Below, piece by piece: positions 17,316-24,845 of a stretch of DNA of 64,000 bases. Numbering within the stretch: the stretch's first letter is position 1; the number at the start of each line of letters is the position of its first letter. This stretch comes from Mycobacterium nebraskense (GTDB taxonomy: Bacteria; Actinomycetota; Actinomycetes; Mycobacteriales; Mycobacteriaceae): NCBI RefSeq assembly GCF_002102255.1, contig NZ_LQPH01000138.1, positions 82,551-146,550 of the forward strand, in the 5' to 3' direction. The notes below the pieces were generated by a model that saw only the letters and a list, made by a program, of their open reading frames with translations, had not been told where the DNA came from and did not search any database. A program made the position numbers and the translations under genes.

Positions 17316-18449
17316 GTGGCCGTGGAGCCCGGTGATGGCGGCGGCGAGGCGGACGACCCGCCCGGCGATGTCAGACCCAGCCGGCCCCTTGCCGACGCGT
17401 TGACACGACGGCGCGCGTTGCTGGGCATGGGTGCGGTGGCCGGCATCGCCGCGGTCGATGTGGGTGGGTTCGCCTACGCCGGCGGCTGGCTGCGGCCGGG
17501 CGCGCTGACGCCGCCCCGGTTCGCCGACCGCTTCGAACACGTCTACGGACGTCACGACGGTTTTCGCCGCAACCACGCCAAGGGGCTCAGCGCGGTAGGA
17601 ACCTTTGCGAGCACCGGGGCGGGGGCGGAGGTCTGCCGGGCCGCGGTCTTCCGGGCGGGAAGCGTGCCGGTAATCGGCCGGTTTTCCCTGTCGGGCGGTC
17701 TCCCGGATCAGGCGGACATGCACGGCACAGTCCGGGGACTGGGCCTGCTGTTCCAGGGATCGGACGGCCAGCAATGGCGCACCGCGATGATCAACATCCC
17801 TGTCTTCGCGGACAGCACGCCCCAAGGGTTCTACGACCGGCTGCTCGCCTCCAAACCCGTGCCCGAGACCGGCAAGCCCGACCCCGAGCAGATGGCCGCC
17901 TTCCTCGACCGCCATCCCGAGACCGTCGCGGCGATGAAGGTCATCAAGCAGGCCCCACCGAGTGCGGGGTTCGCCGACAGCGCGTTTTACGGCCTGAATG
18001 CGTTCCGGTTCACCAACGGCGCCGGAGCGAGCGTTCCGGTGCGCTGGGCCGTCCTTCCGCAGCAAGCGGCGGGCGTGCCGGTGTCCTCGACCGGCAAGGA
18101 TTACCTGTTCGACGAACTTATCCACGCGCTCGCCCAGCGACCACTGAGTTGGCGGCTGGTGCTCACCATCGGCGAGCCGGGTGATCCGACCAACGACGCC
18201 ACGAAAGCCTGGCCGCGGGAGCGCCGCACCGTCGACGCCGGCACCATCACCGTCACGGCGGTGCAGACAGAGGCGCCCGGCAACGCCCGCGATATCAACT
18301 TCGACCCGCTGGTGCTGCCGGACGGCATCACCGCCTCCGACGACCCGCTGCTCGCCGCGAGATCAGCCGTCTACGCCCGCTCGTTCACCCGCCGCGCCGA
18401 GGAACCCAAGAAGCCCAGCGAAGTCGACGTCTCCCGGGTGCTCCAGTGA
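17316..18449 (+). CDS. Catalase-family (SrpA-like) peroxidase, probably Tat-exported
   Basis: 377 residues from a GTG start. An N-terminal twin-arginine-like stretch (TRRRALLGMGAVAGIAAV) is followed by a hydrophobic segment, indicating export or anchoring. The mature part has the catalase core signature with the distal haem histidine in RRNHAKGLSAVG, and the later FYGLNAFRFTN block of catalase-related peroxidases. These short haem proteins lack the extra domains of true catalases and generally act as organic peroxidases. Its stop overlaps the cytochrome b561 start by 4 nt, implying an electron-transfer partnership at the membrane. Confidence 0.88.
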   Translation: MAVEPGDGGGEADDPPGDVRPSRPLADALTRRRALLGMGAVAGIAAVDVGGFAYAGGWLRPGALTPPRFADRFEHVYGRHDGFRRNHAKGLSAVGTFASTGAGAEVCRAAVFRAGSVPVIGRFSLSGGLPDQADMHGTVRGLGLLFQGSDGQQWRTAMINIPVFADSTPQGFYDRLLASKPVPETGKPDPEQMAAFLDRHPETVAAMKVIKQAPPSAGFADSAFYGLNAFRFTNGAGASVPVRWAVLPQQAAGVPVSSTGKDYLFDELIHALAQRPLSWRLVLTIGEPGDPTNDATKAWPRERRTVDAGTITVTAVQTEAPGNARDINFDPLVLPDGITASDDPLLAARSAVYARSFTRRAEEPKKPSEVDVSRVLQ

Positions 18450-19021
18450 AGGAAGGCGCCGCCACGACCCGGTTCGCGCTCCCGTCCCGCGTGCTGCACT
18501 GGCTGATGGCGCCGATGGTCATCGCGCAACTGCTCATCGGCGTCACCATGGTCGCGGCCTTGAGCTACTACCCGCTGCTGCTGGCCATCCATCGGCCTCT
18601 GGGTGTGCTGATCCTGGGGTTCGCCGTGGTGCGGCTCGCGAATCGGCTCAGGCACCGGCCCCCACCGTTTCTGTCCACCATGAGCGGCGCCGAAAGGCGC
18701 ATCGCGACGTGGTCGGAATACCTGCTCTACGCCCTGCTGCTGGTGCAGCCCCTGACCGGGTGGGCCATGCTGTCGGCGGCGCGGTTCCCGGTCACGCTGG
18801 TGGGCCCGCTGCGACTACCCGGCATCGCGCCGCACAACATAGACGTATTCGCGGTGCTGCGCGAGTGGCACGGCGCCTTCGCGTTTCTGCTGTTCCTGAC
18901 GTTTACCGCCCACATGTGCGCGGTGCTCTTCCACACGCTCGTTCTGCGCGACCGGCTTCTTGATCGCATGGCGCTGTGGCGCGTCAGACCCGCCTCCCCG
19001 CCGGACCAAGCCGAGCTGTGA
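18446..19021 (+). CDS. Cytochrome b561-family membrane protein
   Basis: 191 residues with four hydrophobic helices. Candidate haem ligands are His in RVLHWLMAP (helix 1), IHRPLG (helix 2), REWHGAF (helix 3) and FTAHMCA or LFHTLVL (helix 4), matching the bacterial CybB pattern. The GTG start overlaps the catalase-like stop (GTGA). It probably hands electrons from the quinone pool to the haem peroxidase encoded upstream. Confidence 0.88.
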   Translation: MKEGAATTRFALPSRVLHWLMAPMVIAQLLIGVTMVAALSYYPLLLAIHRPLGVLILGFAVVRLANRLRHRPPPFLSTMSGAERRIATWSEYLLYALLLVQPLTGWAMLSAARFPVTLVGPLRLPGIAPHNIDVFAVLREWHGAFAFLLFLTFTAHMCAVLFHTLVLRDRLLDRMALWRVRPASPPDQAEL

Positions 19022-19136
19022 CGACCGGCCTCCCCGGGCTCTGATCGGCCGAATATGATCGGCACGATTATCTCAAGGGTGCGGAGCACCGCAGGCGCCG
19101 TGACCGTACGGGACCACGAAGGAGTGGAGAACTTCC

Positions 19137-20030
19137 ATGCCGAACGAGAAGCAAGCGGACCGGATGACGTCGGGGAAGGGATTCATCGCGGCGCTCGACC
19201 AGAGCGGCGGCTCCACGCCCAAGGCGCTGCGCCTCTACGGCATCCAGGACGACGCGTACTCCTCCGAGGAGGAGATGTTCGACCTCATTCACCAGATGCG
19301 TTCGCGGATCATCACCGCCCCGGCGTTCACCGGTGACCGCGTGCTGGCCGCGATCCTGTTCGAGCAGACCATGGACCGGGAGATCGCGGGCAAGCCGTCG
19401 ACCACCTACCTGTGGGAGACGAAGGGCGTGGTGCCCATCCTCAAGATCGACAAGGGCCTGGCGGAGGGGTCCGACGACGTGCAGTTGATGAAGCCGATCC
19501 CGGGACTGGACGATCTGCTGGAACGTGCGGTCGGCCTGGGTGTCTTCGGCACCAAAGAACGGTCGGTGATCGGCGGCGCCAACCCCAAGGGGATCGCCGC
19601 CGTGGTTGCCCAGCAGTTCGAGCTGGCCGGTCAGGTGCTCTCGCACGGTCTGGTGCCCATCATCGAGCCCGAGGTCACCATCTCGATCTCGGACAAGGCC
19701 GAGGCCGAGGCGATTCTGCGCGACGAGATCGCCAAGCAACTCGAGAACCTGCCCGACGGGCAGCGCGTGATGCTCAAGCTGAGCCTGCCCAGCGAGGTCA
19801 ACTACTACCGCCCCCTGATCGAACACCCGAAGGTCATGCGGGTGGTCGCCCTCTCCGGCGGCTACTCGCGCGAGGAAGCCAACGAGCTGCTGGCGAAGAA
19901 CACCGGGTTGATCGCCAGCTTCAGCCGTGCGCTGACCGAGGGGCTGACCGCCGACCAGTCCGACGAGCAGTTCAACGCCACGCTGGACAAGGCGATCCAG
20001 TCGATCTACGACGCCTCGGTCGCCGGCTGA
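19137..20030 (+). CDS. Fructose-bisphosphate aldolase class I
   Basis: 297 residues, cytoplasmic. Starts with the class I signature region GFIAALDQSGGSTPKALRLYG. The Schiff-base region includes VMLKLSLP, and the glycine-rich ALSGGYSREEAN is typical of the bacterial class I family. It interconverts fructose 1,6-bisphosphate with dihydroxyacetone phosphate and glyceraldehyde 3-phosphate. A strong GAAGGAG ribosome-binding site precedes the ATG. It stands alone, convergent with the DUF190 gene. Mycobacteria generally rely on a metal-dependent class II aldolase, so this is an additional isozyme. Confidence 0.92.
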   Translation: MPNEKQADRMTSGKGFIAALDQSGGSTPKALRLYGIQDDAYSSEEEMFDLIHQMRSRIITAPAFTGDRVLAAILFEQTMDREIAGKPSTTYLWETKGVVPILKIDKGLAEGSDDVQLMKPIPGLDDLLERAVGLGVFGTKERSVIGGANPKGIAAVVAQQFELAGQVLSHGLVPIIEPEVTISISDKAEAEAILRDEIAKQLENLPDGQRVMLKLSLPSEVNYYRPLIEHPKVMRVVALSGGYSREEANELLAKNTGLIASFSRALTEGLTADQSDEQFNATLDKAIQSIYDASVAG

Positions 20031-20031
20031 C

Positions 20032-21120
20032 CTAGTAGCTGTGATGGGCCATGCGCGGCGGGCCCTCGTCGGTGTCGTGTTCGTCCGACACCACCGCGGG
20101 CACCATCTCGCTAGTCACCAGCCCGTCGTCGCGGGTCAATTCGTCTATCACATCGAAGGATTCGGAGATGTTGGCCGGGGTGTCGACGACGATGGTCACC
20201 ACGGGGACGCGGCGGCGTAGCGAGAGCCACTTGTCACCGTGCGGTTGATGGTCCCCGTGGTAACCCCAGATGCCCCGCAGCACCGTCGCGCCGTCGGGCG
20301 CCTCGCGCTGATAAAGCCGCTGCACGATGGCGCGGTGAATCGGCACCCCGTCATGTAGTGCCGACTCGGACGTGTAGATCGTCAACTTCTGGAACAACGC
20401 CAAACCGCAGTCGTCGAACCCCGGGAGAGCGTGCGGCCGCTCCAAGAGTTCGCCGTCCCGTTTGCACACACGGACCCGCTCCAGCGTCATCGTGGGTCGG
20501 CGCAGCAGCGCCGCCAGTTCCGGCAAGACCCCTCCGATGCGCTCGCCGGATCCGACGGCGACGATCATCATCGGCACGTTGGCGTTACGACCGAAGAAGC
20601 GCGCACGTTGCCGCTGCCCGTGGGTGACGCCGTCCACCCCCAGCAGCACCGACGCGCCGGCTATTCGGCGCCGATGTAGCAGATCGCAGACGCCGACATA
20701 GGCCGGCGCGCCGTCGACGCGTTCCTTGCGGCCGACGTAGACCGTCAGCTTGACGGCTTCGCGCAACTCGTCGGGGAGCTCCACCGGCCCGAGGAACGCC
20801 CCGTCCTCGCGCAGCAGCCGCGCCCGCTCCAATGTGACCAGGCCGCGCTGCTTGACGGCGAGCACTTGGTCGAGCAGGGCTTCGATCTTCGCCTTCGTGT
20901 CGACGGCAACGATCGCGACGGGCGGATCATGGGACAACGTCAGCGACTCGTCGGTTCTCAGGTGGCGCCCGCTCCCGAAGCCGCCGATGCCGCGCAGCAC
21001 CACGCCGCAGGCGACGCGATGCCGGGCATACAGGTCGAGCAGCACATCGGCGACAAAGCCTTCGTCAGTTCGCCGACACTCGGCCAGATAGGTGGTGAGC
21101 TTCAGGCAGTCTTCGTCCAT
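20032..21120 (-). CDS. Protein with three tandem DUF190 domains
   Basis: 362 residues built from three DUF190 repeats at about 5-105, 122-222 and 243-343. Each has a lysine/leucine strand (KLTTYL, KLTVYV, KLTIYT), a glycine-rich turn (LRGIGGFGSG, LLGVDGVTHG, LRGIWGYHGD), a P-x-x-I-V-A/V-V strand and an LVTLERAR-like segment. DUF190 has a PII-like fold and is often linked to CrcB fluoride channels, but no such gene is nearby. Three copies could let one chain imitate the trimer that PII-like proteins form. Molecular function unknown. Confidence 0.88.
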   Translation of the reverse strand: MDEDCLKLTTYLAECRRTDEGFVADVLLDLYARHRVACGVVLRGIGGFGSGRHLRTDESLTLSHDPPVAIVAVDTKAKIEALLDQVLAVKQRGLVTLERARLLREDGAFLGPVELPDELREAVKLTVYVGRKERVDGAPAYVGVCDLLHRRRIAGASVLLGVDGVTHGQRQRARFFGRNANVPMMIVAVGSGERIGGVLPELAALLRRPTMTLERVRVCKRDGELLERPHALPGFDDCGLALFQKLTIYTSESALHDGVPIHRAIVQRLYQREAPDGATVLRGIWGYHGDHQPHGDKWLSLRRRVPVVTIVVDTPANISESFDVIDELTRDDGLVTSEMVPAVVSDEHDTDEGPPRMAHHSY

Positions 21121-21196
21121 CGCCGCTCCAGTCGCTTTGCGGCGATCCTACTCGCTTCAGACCCCAAGCGTCACAACGGTGTTCGACCGGCCCGCG

Positions 21197-22369
21197 TCAC
21201 CGCAGCTTTTCGGTCGGCACCGCGTAGCGGTCCTGGTAGGCACGCACCCGTTCCCGCACCTCGCCCGCCTCAAGGCCGGTGTCCGACCAGGTGTAGCGGC
21301 CACGACCGCCGTCGCCGGGGTGGGCGGCGAGGAATTCACGCATCTTCTGCTCGGCGTCGGGTCGCAGCTCGCGATCCAGCCGCTGGTAGATGTCCTTGAT
21401 CGTGGTCCACGGGTCGTTGATGAAGTCGCTGTACTGCACGTCGATCACGCGGTCCGCCGGCACCGCCCCGCTGTCCCGCAGGGCCATCTCGCGCTCCAGA
21501 CCGACGACGATCTCCTCGTAGGACTGCGCCGCGCACTCGGCGATGCTGGACTCGTCGCTGCACATCCGGCGTAGGTGGTGGGTCAGGGCGGCGATCGACG
21601 AGATCACATTGAGCGGGTCGCGGTGGGTCTGCACGATCAACGCGTCGGGGTATTCGGCCAGCAGCGTGTCGAGCTGCCACAGATGCGCCGGAGACTTCAG
21701 CAACCACTGACCGGACACACCGGACTGCAAGTGCTGCAGGAAGATTCGGTGATAGCGGTAGGCGCCCGCGTGGTCCGCCTCATAGAGCAGCCAGCGGTAG
21801 TAACTGGGCAGGCGGTACTGCACCGAGAAGATCATGCTGACGAACTCACCGGCCGTGATGCGCACGCACTCCTGCCCGACGAGGGCGCCCATCGGATGAA
21901 ACGCCAGAAACCCCGGCATGATCTGTTCGGACATGTCGATGCTGGCCTGCGTCTGCGCGATGCGCGGATCGTCGTGATAGGTGTCCGGCTGAGGAACCGG
22001 ACAGGGCTCGTCGACCTCCCACGTCAACGGGGCGCGCAACTCGGGATCCTGGGCCAGTAGGTCGTAGAGGATCGTGGTGCCGGTGCGGGGCTGGCCGACG
22101 ATGAATATCGGCGCCGCAATCGGTTTGGTGGCGATCTCGGGATGTTGCTTGCGCCAGGCGATCACGCCCAGGCGATTCTTCAGGGCCCGCATGATGTCGA
22201 GGTGGGCGATCTCCACGCCGATGTCCGACAGGCGCGCGTCGTTGATCAGCCCGTCGGTCAGGCGGTGCAGCCCGGGCCGCCAGCCCTCGGCACCGAAGTC
22301 GTCGCTTCCGACTTCCTCGCAGGCGGCGGCGATCAGCCGCTCGGGGGCGAAACGGTCCCGCAGTGTCAT
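21197..22369 (-). CDS. Sulfotransferase-family protein
   Basis: 390 residues. The 5'-phosphosulfate-binding loop is FIVGQPRTGTTILYDLLAQD (PRTGTT at 94-99), and the 3'-phosphate-binding part probably lies around VQTHRDPLNVISS. Family members transfer sulfate from PAPS to alcohols or lipids; many mycobacterial members have unknown acceptors. It overlaps the preceding DUF1214 gene by 4 nt (ATGA), so they form one operon. It is paralogous to the sulfotransferase at 60687-61850, sharing the N-terminal organisation and the PRTG loop. Confidence 0.85.
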   Translation of the reverse strand: MTLRDRFAPERLIAAACEEVGSDDFGAEGWRPGLHRLTDGLINDARLSDIGVEIAHLDIMRALKNRLGVIAWRKQHPEIATKPIAAPIFIVGQPRTGTTILYDLLAQDPELRAPLTWEVDEPCPVPQPDTYHDDPRIAQTQASIDMSEQIMPGFLAFHPMGALVGQECVRITAGEFVSMIFSVQYRLPSYYRWLLYEADHAGAYRYHRIFLQHLQSGVSGQWLLKSPAHLWQLDTLLAEYPDALIVQTHRDPLNVISSIAALTHHLRRMCSDESSIAECAAQSYEEIVVGLEREMALRDSGAVPADRVIDVQYSDFINDPWTTIKDIYQRLDRELRPDAEQKMREFLAAHPGDGGRGRYTWSDTGLEAGEVRERVRAYQDRYAVPTEKLR

Positions 22370-23463
22370 ACCGGCTCCTCACATTCGCGCACCGACACCG
22401 TCACGTCAGGAGGGCTGGGGTTGTCCAGCCAGCGCAGGACGATGAAGCCCCGATGCCGGCCACCGGTGTCGAGCCAGTGGCCCATCCCGAAGTCCTTCGC
22501 GGACAGCGCGATTCGCACCCGGCCGTCCGCATCGGGCGCCACGCCGCGGTTCGTCACCGAGCTGTGCCGGGCGCGCGGTTCCAGGCATTCGTGCCAGATG
22601 CTTTCCAGCGTGACGTTCCAGTACCGGGTGTCCGGGGGAGCGATGTCGAGCACCAGGGCCTCGTTGGGTCCGAGCCGGTAGGTCCCGATCATGTACAGGT
22701 TGTCCGGGGTGGTGTCGGCGGCGCCCAGGCTGGCGGCCTCGGCGGTCAGCAAGGTGTTGGGCGCGTCGAGCAGCTCCGGCTTGATGGTGCGGTGCAGCGT
22801 CGCGAGCTTCATCAGTGACCAGGCCATCGCGGTGAACTGATCGGCGAGCTCGCCGTCCGTCAGCGGTGTCAGCGGTCCGGGGTCCAACGCCTCGATCCGC
22901 AGCGTGGCCAGCTCTTCGCGCGCGCGATCACCGATGTACTCGCGGACCACCACCGACGACGCGTCGTCGGGAATCTTCACCCACTGCGCGCCGGCGAGAT
23001 CGGAAGGTTCGTCCGCCGAGAGCACGAGCGCGAATTCGCCTGAGTCCAGCGCCAAGTCGACGTCGCTGACGTATCCCGCCATGCGGCGTGGCGTGAGTCC
23101 AGTGCCGGCCAGAATCTGCAGCCCCAGGTAGGCGCTGGTGCCCCGGGAACCGGTGATGCGGTAGCTCCGGTCGCCACGAATCATCGCCAGGTAGTAGTTA
23201 CCGTCGGGATTGGGACCGCCGACCATGCGGTTCTCCGAGCACATATCGAAGAAGGAGGGCCGCTCGGCATCGGCCTCGACGGACATCTGCGCGCACAGCG
23301 ACGAGACGCGGGCGATCAGCCGCAGCCCTTCGAGCAACTCCCGCTCGGACTCGGCGTCCTCGGTGACGATCTTGGTGACGTCGGTGACCATCTGCTGGAA
23401 GAACTGCCACGCGGCGCGCGCCTTCGGGGCCGTCTGATCGGACGAATCGGGAGTGTGAGACAT
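22366..23463 (-). CDS. DUF1214-domain protein
   Basis: 365 residues, soluble, with a C-terminal DUF1214-like beta-rich domain (MIGTYRLGPNEALVLDIAPP, then YWNVTLESIWHECLE). Similar proteins accompany sulfotransferase genes in mycobacteria. No catalytic motif can be named. It is transcribed divergently from a TetR gene, with a perfect short palindrome between them, and its product is probably under that regulator's control. Confidence 0.8.
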   Translation of the reverse strand: MSHTPDSSDQTAPKARAAWQFFQQMVTDVTKIVTEDAESERELLEGLRLIARVSSLCAQMSVEADAERPSFFDMCSENRMVGGPNPDGNYYLAMIRGDRSYRITGSRGTSAYLGLQILAGTGLTPRRMAGYVSDVDLALDSGEFALVLSADEPSDLAGAQWVKIPDDASSVVVREYIGDRAREELATLRIEALDPGPLTPLTDGELADQFTAMAWSLMKLATLHRTIKPELLDAPNTLLTAEAASLGAADTTPDNLYMIGTYRLGPNEALVLDIAPPDTRYWNVTLESIWHECLEPRARHSSVTNRGVAPDADGRVRIALSAKDFGMGHWLDTGGRHRGFIVLRWLDNPSPPDVTVSVRECEEPV

Positions 23464-23473
23464 CGTCTCATGC

Positions 23474-23488
23474 TAAGACTGTGTCTTA
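23474..23488. promoter_or_regulatory. Candidate TetR operator between DUF1214 and TetR genes
   Basis: TAAGAC-TGT-GTCTTA, a perfect 6+3+6 palindrome. Matching AT pairs continue two bases outside it. It lies 11 nt upstream of the DUF1214 start (23463). It would sit inside the TetR frame if the far upstream ATG at 23455 were used, which supports the later TetR start. Confidence 0.6.
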
Positions 23489-23523
23489 CGATTAGGCGTC
23501 GATTCGCGGGAAAAGGTGGGGGC

Positions 23524-24120
23524 TTGGCTGCTGCAGTGTCTGCCACGCCGTCGTTGGCGGAACGGAAACGAACGGCGATGCGTCAGCGTATCGCCGCCGC
23601 CGCGGCTCAGCTGGTCGCCGATCGCGGTTTGGCGGGCACGACGGTGGACCGCATCGCCGACGAAGCCGACATCGGGCGGGCGACCTTCTTCCGGTACTTC
23701 AACTCCAAGGAAGACGCTGTCGCCGAGGGCATGACCGTCCATTGGCTCAACCGGATCACCGCCGCCTTGGCGGCCCAGCCCGAGCGCTTGAGCGCCACCG
23801 ACGCGGTCATCGGCGCCTTCACGGAGCTGGCCGGCGGGTTCGCCGACATCGAGGACCAGATTCGTGAATTGGCCGTTCTCACAAGGTCTTCCGAGACATT
23901 GGATGCCTGGACACTGCATATCTATGTGCGGTACGAGCTGGCGATCGCCGACCTGATCGCGCCACGGCTGCCGCGCTTGGCGGCGCAGGACCCCCGGCCC
24001 AGGCTGATCGGCGCGCTGGCGATGGCGACGGTGCGCATCGCCCTGGATGACTGGCTCAGCCACGGTGGGTCCCTCCCGGACCGCGTGGGTCAGGGCCTCG
24101 CCGCCATCAGGATCGGCTGA
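23524..24120 (+). CDS. TetR-family transcriptional regulator
   Basis: 198 residues from the TTG at 23524, preceded by a purine-rich AAAAGGTGGGGG. A GTG at 23536 is equally possible; the frame stays open up to 23455. Helix-turn-helix: RIAAAAAQLVADRGLAGTTV then IGRATFFRYFNSKEDAVAE. It is divergent from the DUF1214-sulfotransferase operon, its likely target. It ends directly against a convergent second TetR gene. Confidence 0.88.
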   Translation: MAAAVSATPSLAERKRTAMRQRIAAAAAQLVADRGLAGTTVDRIADEADIGRATFFRYFNSKEDAVAEGMTVHWLNRITAALAAQPERLSATDAVIGAFTELAGGFADIEDQIRELAVLTRSSETLDAWTLHIYVRYELAIADLIAPRLPRLAAQDPRPRLIGALAMATVRIALDDWLSHGGSLPDRVGQGLAAIRIG

Positions 24121-24702
24121 TCAGCCCCGCAGCGCCTCGACGATGAGGCGCGTAGTGCGTTCGGCTCGTCGTCGCGAGTACGGCTGGGCGCCGGAAAGGA
24201 TCGGATACACCACACCGCCGACGATCGCGTCCGCTGCCGATTCGGCGGTGGCGGCGGCGATGCCGTCCGCGAGCAGCCGGGCTCGCACGCTGTCGTGCAG
24301 CGGCGCGCTGAACCCGGCCCGCAGTCTGACGGCGGTGTCCTCGTGTTCCATGCAGGCGACCGTCAGGGTCCGCAACATGGCGGAGCCACGGGCGGTCGTC
24401 AGACTGGTGACCAGCTTGCCCACCCACCCCACCAGGTCGGCGGCCAGATCGTCGGTGTGGGATACCGACGCCAGCAACTTGTCGGCGTCCTCGAGCATGA
24501 CGTCGGCGACTAGGGCCGGGCGGCTGGGCCACCACCGGTAGATGGTCTGCTTGCCCACCCCGGCCCGAGCGGCGACCGCCTCGATGGTCAGACCGTCGAA
24601 CCCGCGCGCGAGCAGCAGTTCGCGCGTGGCGGTGACGATCGCCGTGCGCGACTTCTCGCTTCGGCGCCTCGGCGGGCTCACCTGGGTGAGATCGCTTGGC
24701 AT
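24121..24702 (-). CDS. TetR-family regulator of the acyl-CoA catabolic cluster (inferred)
   Basis: 193 residues. Helix-turn-helix: TATRELLLARGFDGLTIEAV then GVGKQTIYRWWPSRPALVAD. The gene is divergent from the two-domain acyl-CoA dehydrogenase gene. The spacer contains AGACGGTCCGTCT, and the same sequence recurs once more in this window, in front of the FadD17-like gene about 12 kb away. That makes it the best candidate regulator of the whole cluster, probably sensing an acyl-CoA intermediate. This assignment rests on position only. Confidence 0.88.
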   Translation of the reverse strand: MPSDLTQVSPPRRRSEKSRTAIVTATRELLLARGFDGLTIEAVAARAGVGKQTIYRWWPSRPALVADVMLEDADKLLASVSHTDDLAADLVGWVGKLVTSLTTARGSAMLRTLTVACMEHEDTAVRLRAGFSAPLHDSVRARLLADGIAAATAESAADAIVGGVVYPILSGAQPYSRRRAERTTRLIVEALRG

Positions 24703-24765
24703 ATGGTGATCCTCACTGCCGCGGTGGCCCGCTTTACATCGCCTGACTACCCCCGGTAGTCTGCC

Positions 24766-24789
24766 ACAAGACGAGACGGTCCGTCTTGT
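24766..24789. promoter_or_regulatory. Candidate TetR operator, left copy
   Basis: The core AGACGG-T-CCGTCT (24774-24786) is a perfect 13-bp palindrome. Around it, ACAAGACG and CGTCTTGT form a second, outer pair of arms. It lies between the TetR start (24702) and the acyl-CoA dehydrogenase start (24846). The 19 nt at 24769-24787 are identical to 36838-36856. Confidence 0.75.
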
Positions 24790-24845
24790 AACTCGGAAGG
24801 ATAGCAGTCCGTGCGGCCAACCTTAGTCACCTCTCGGCCGCCATC

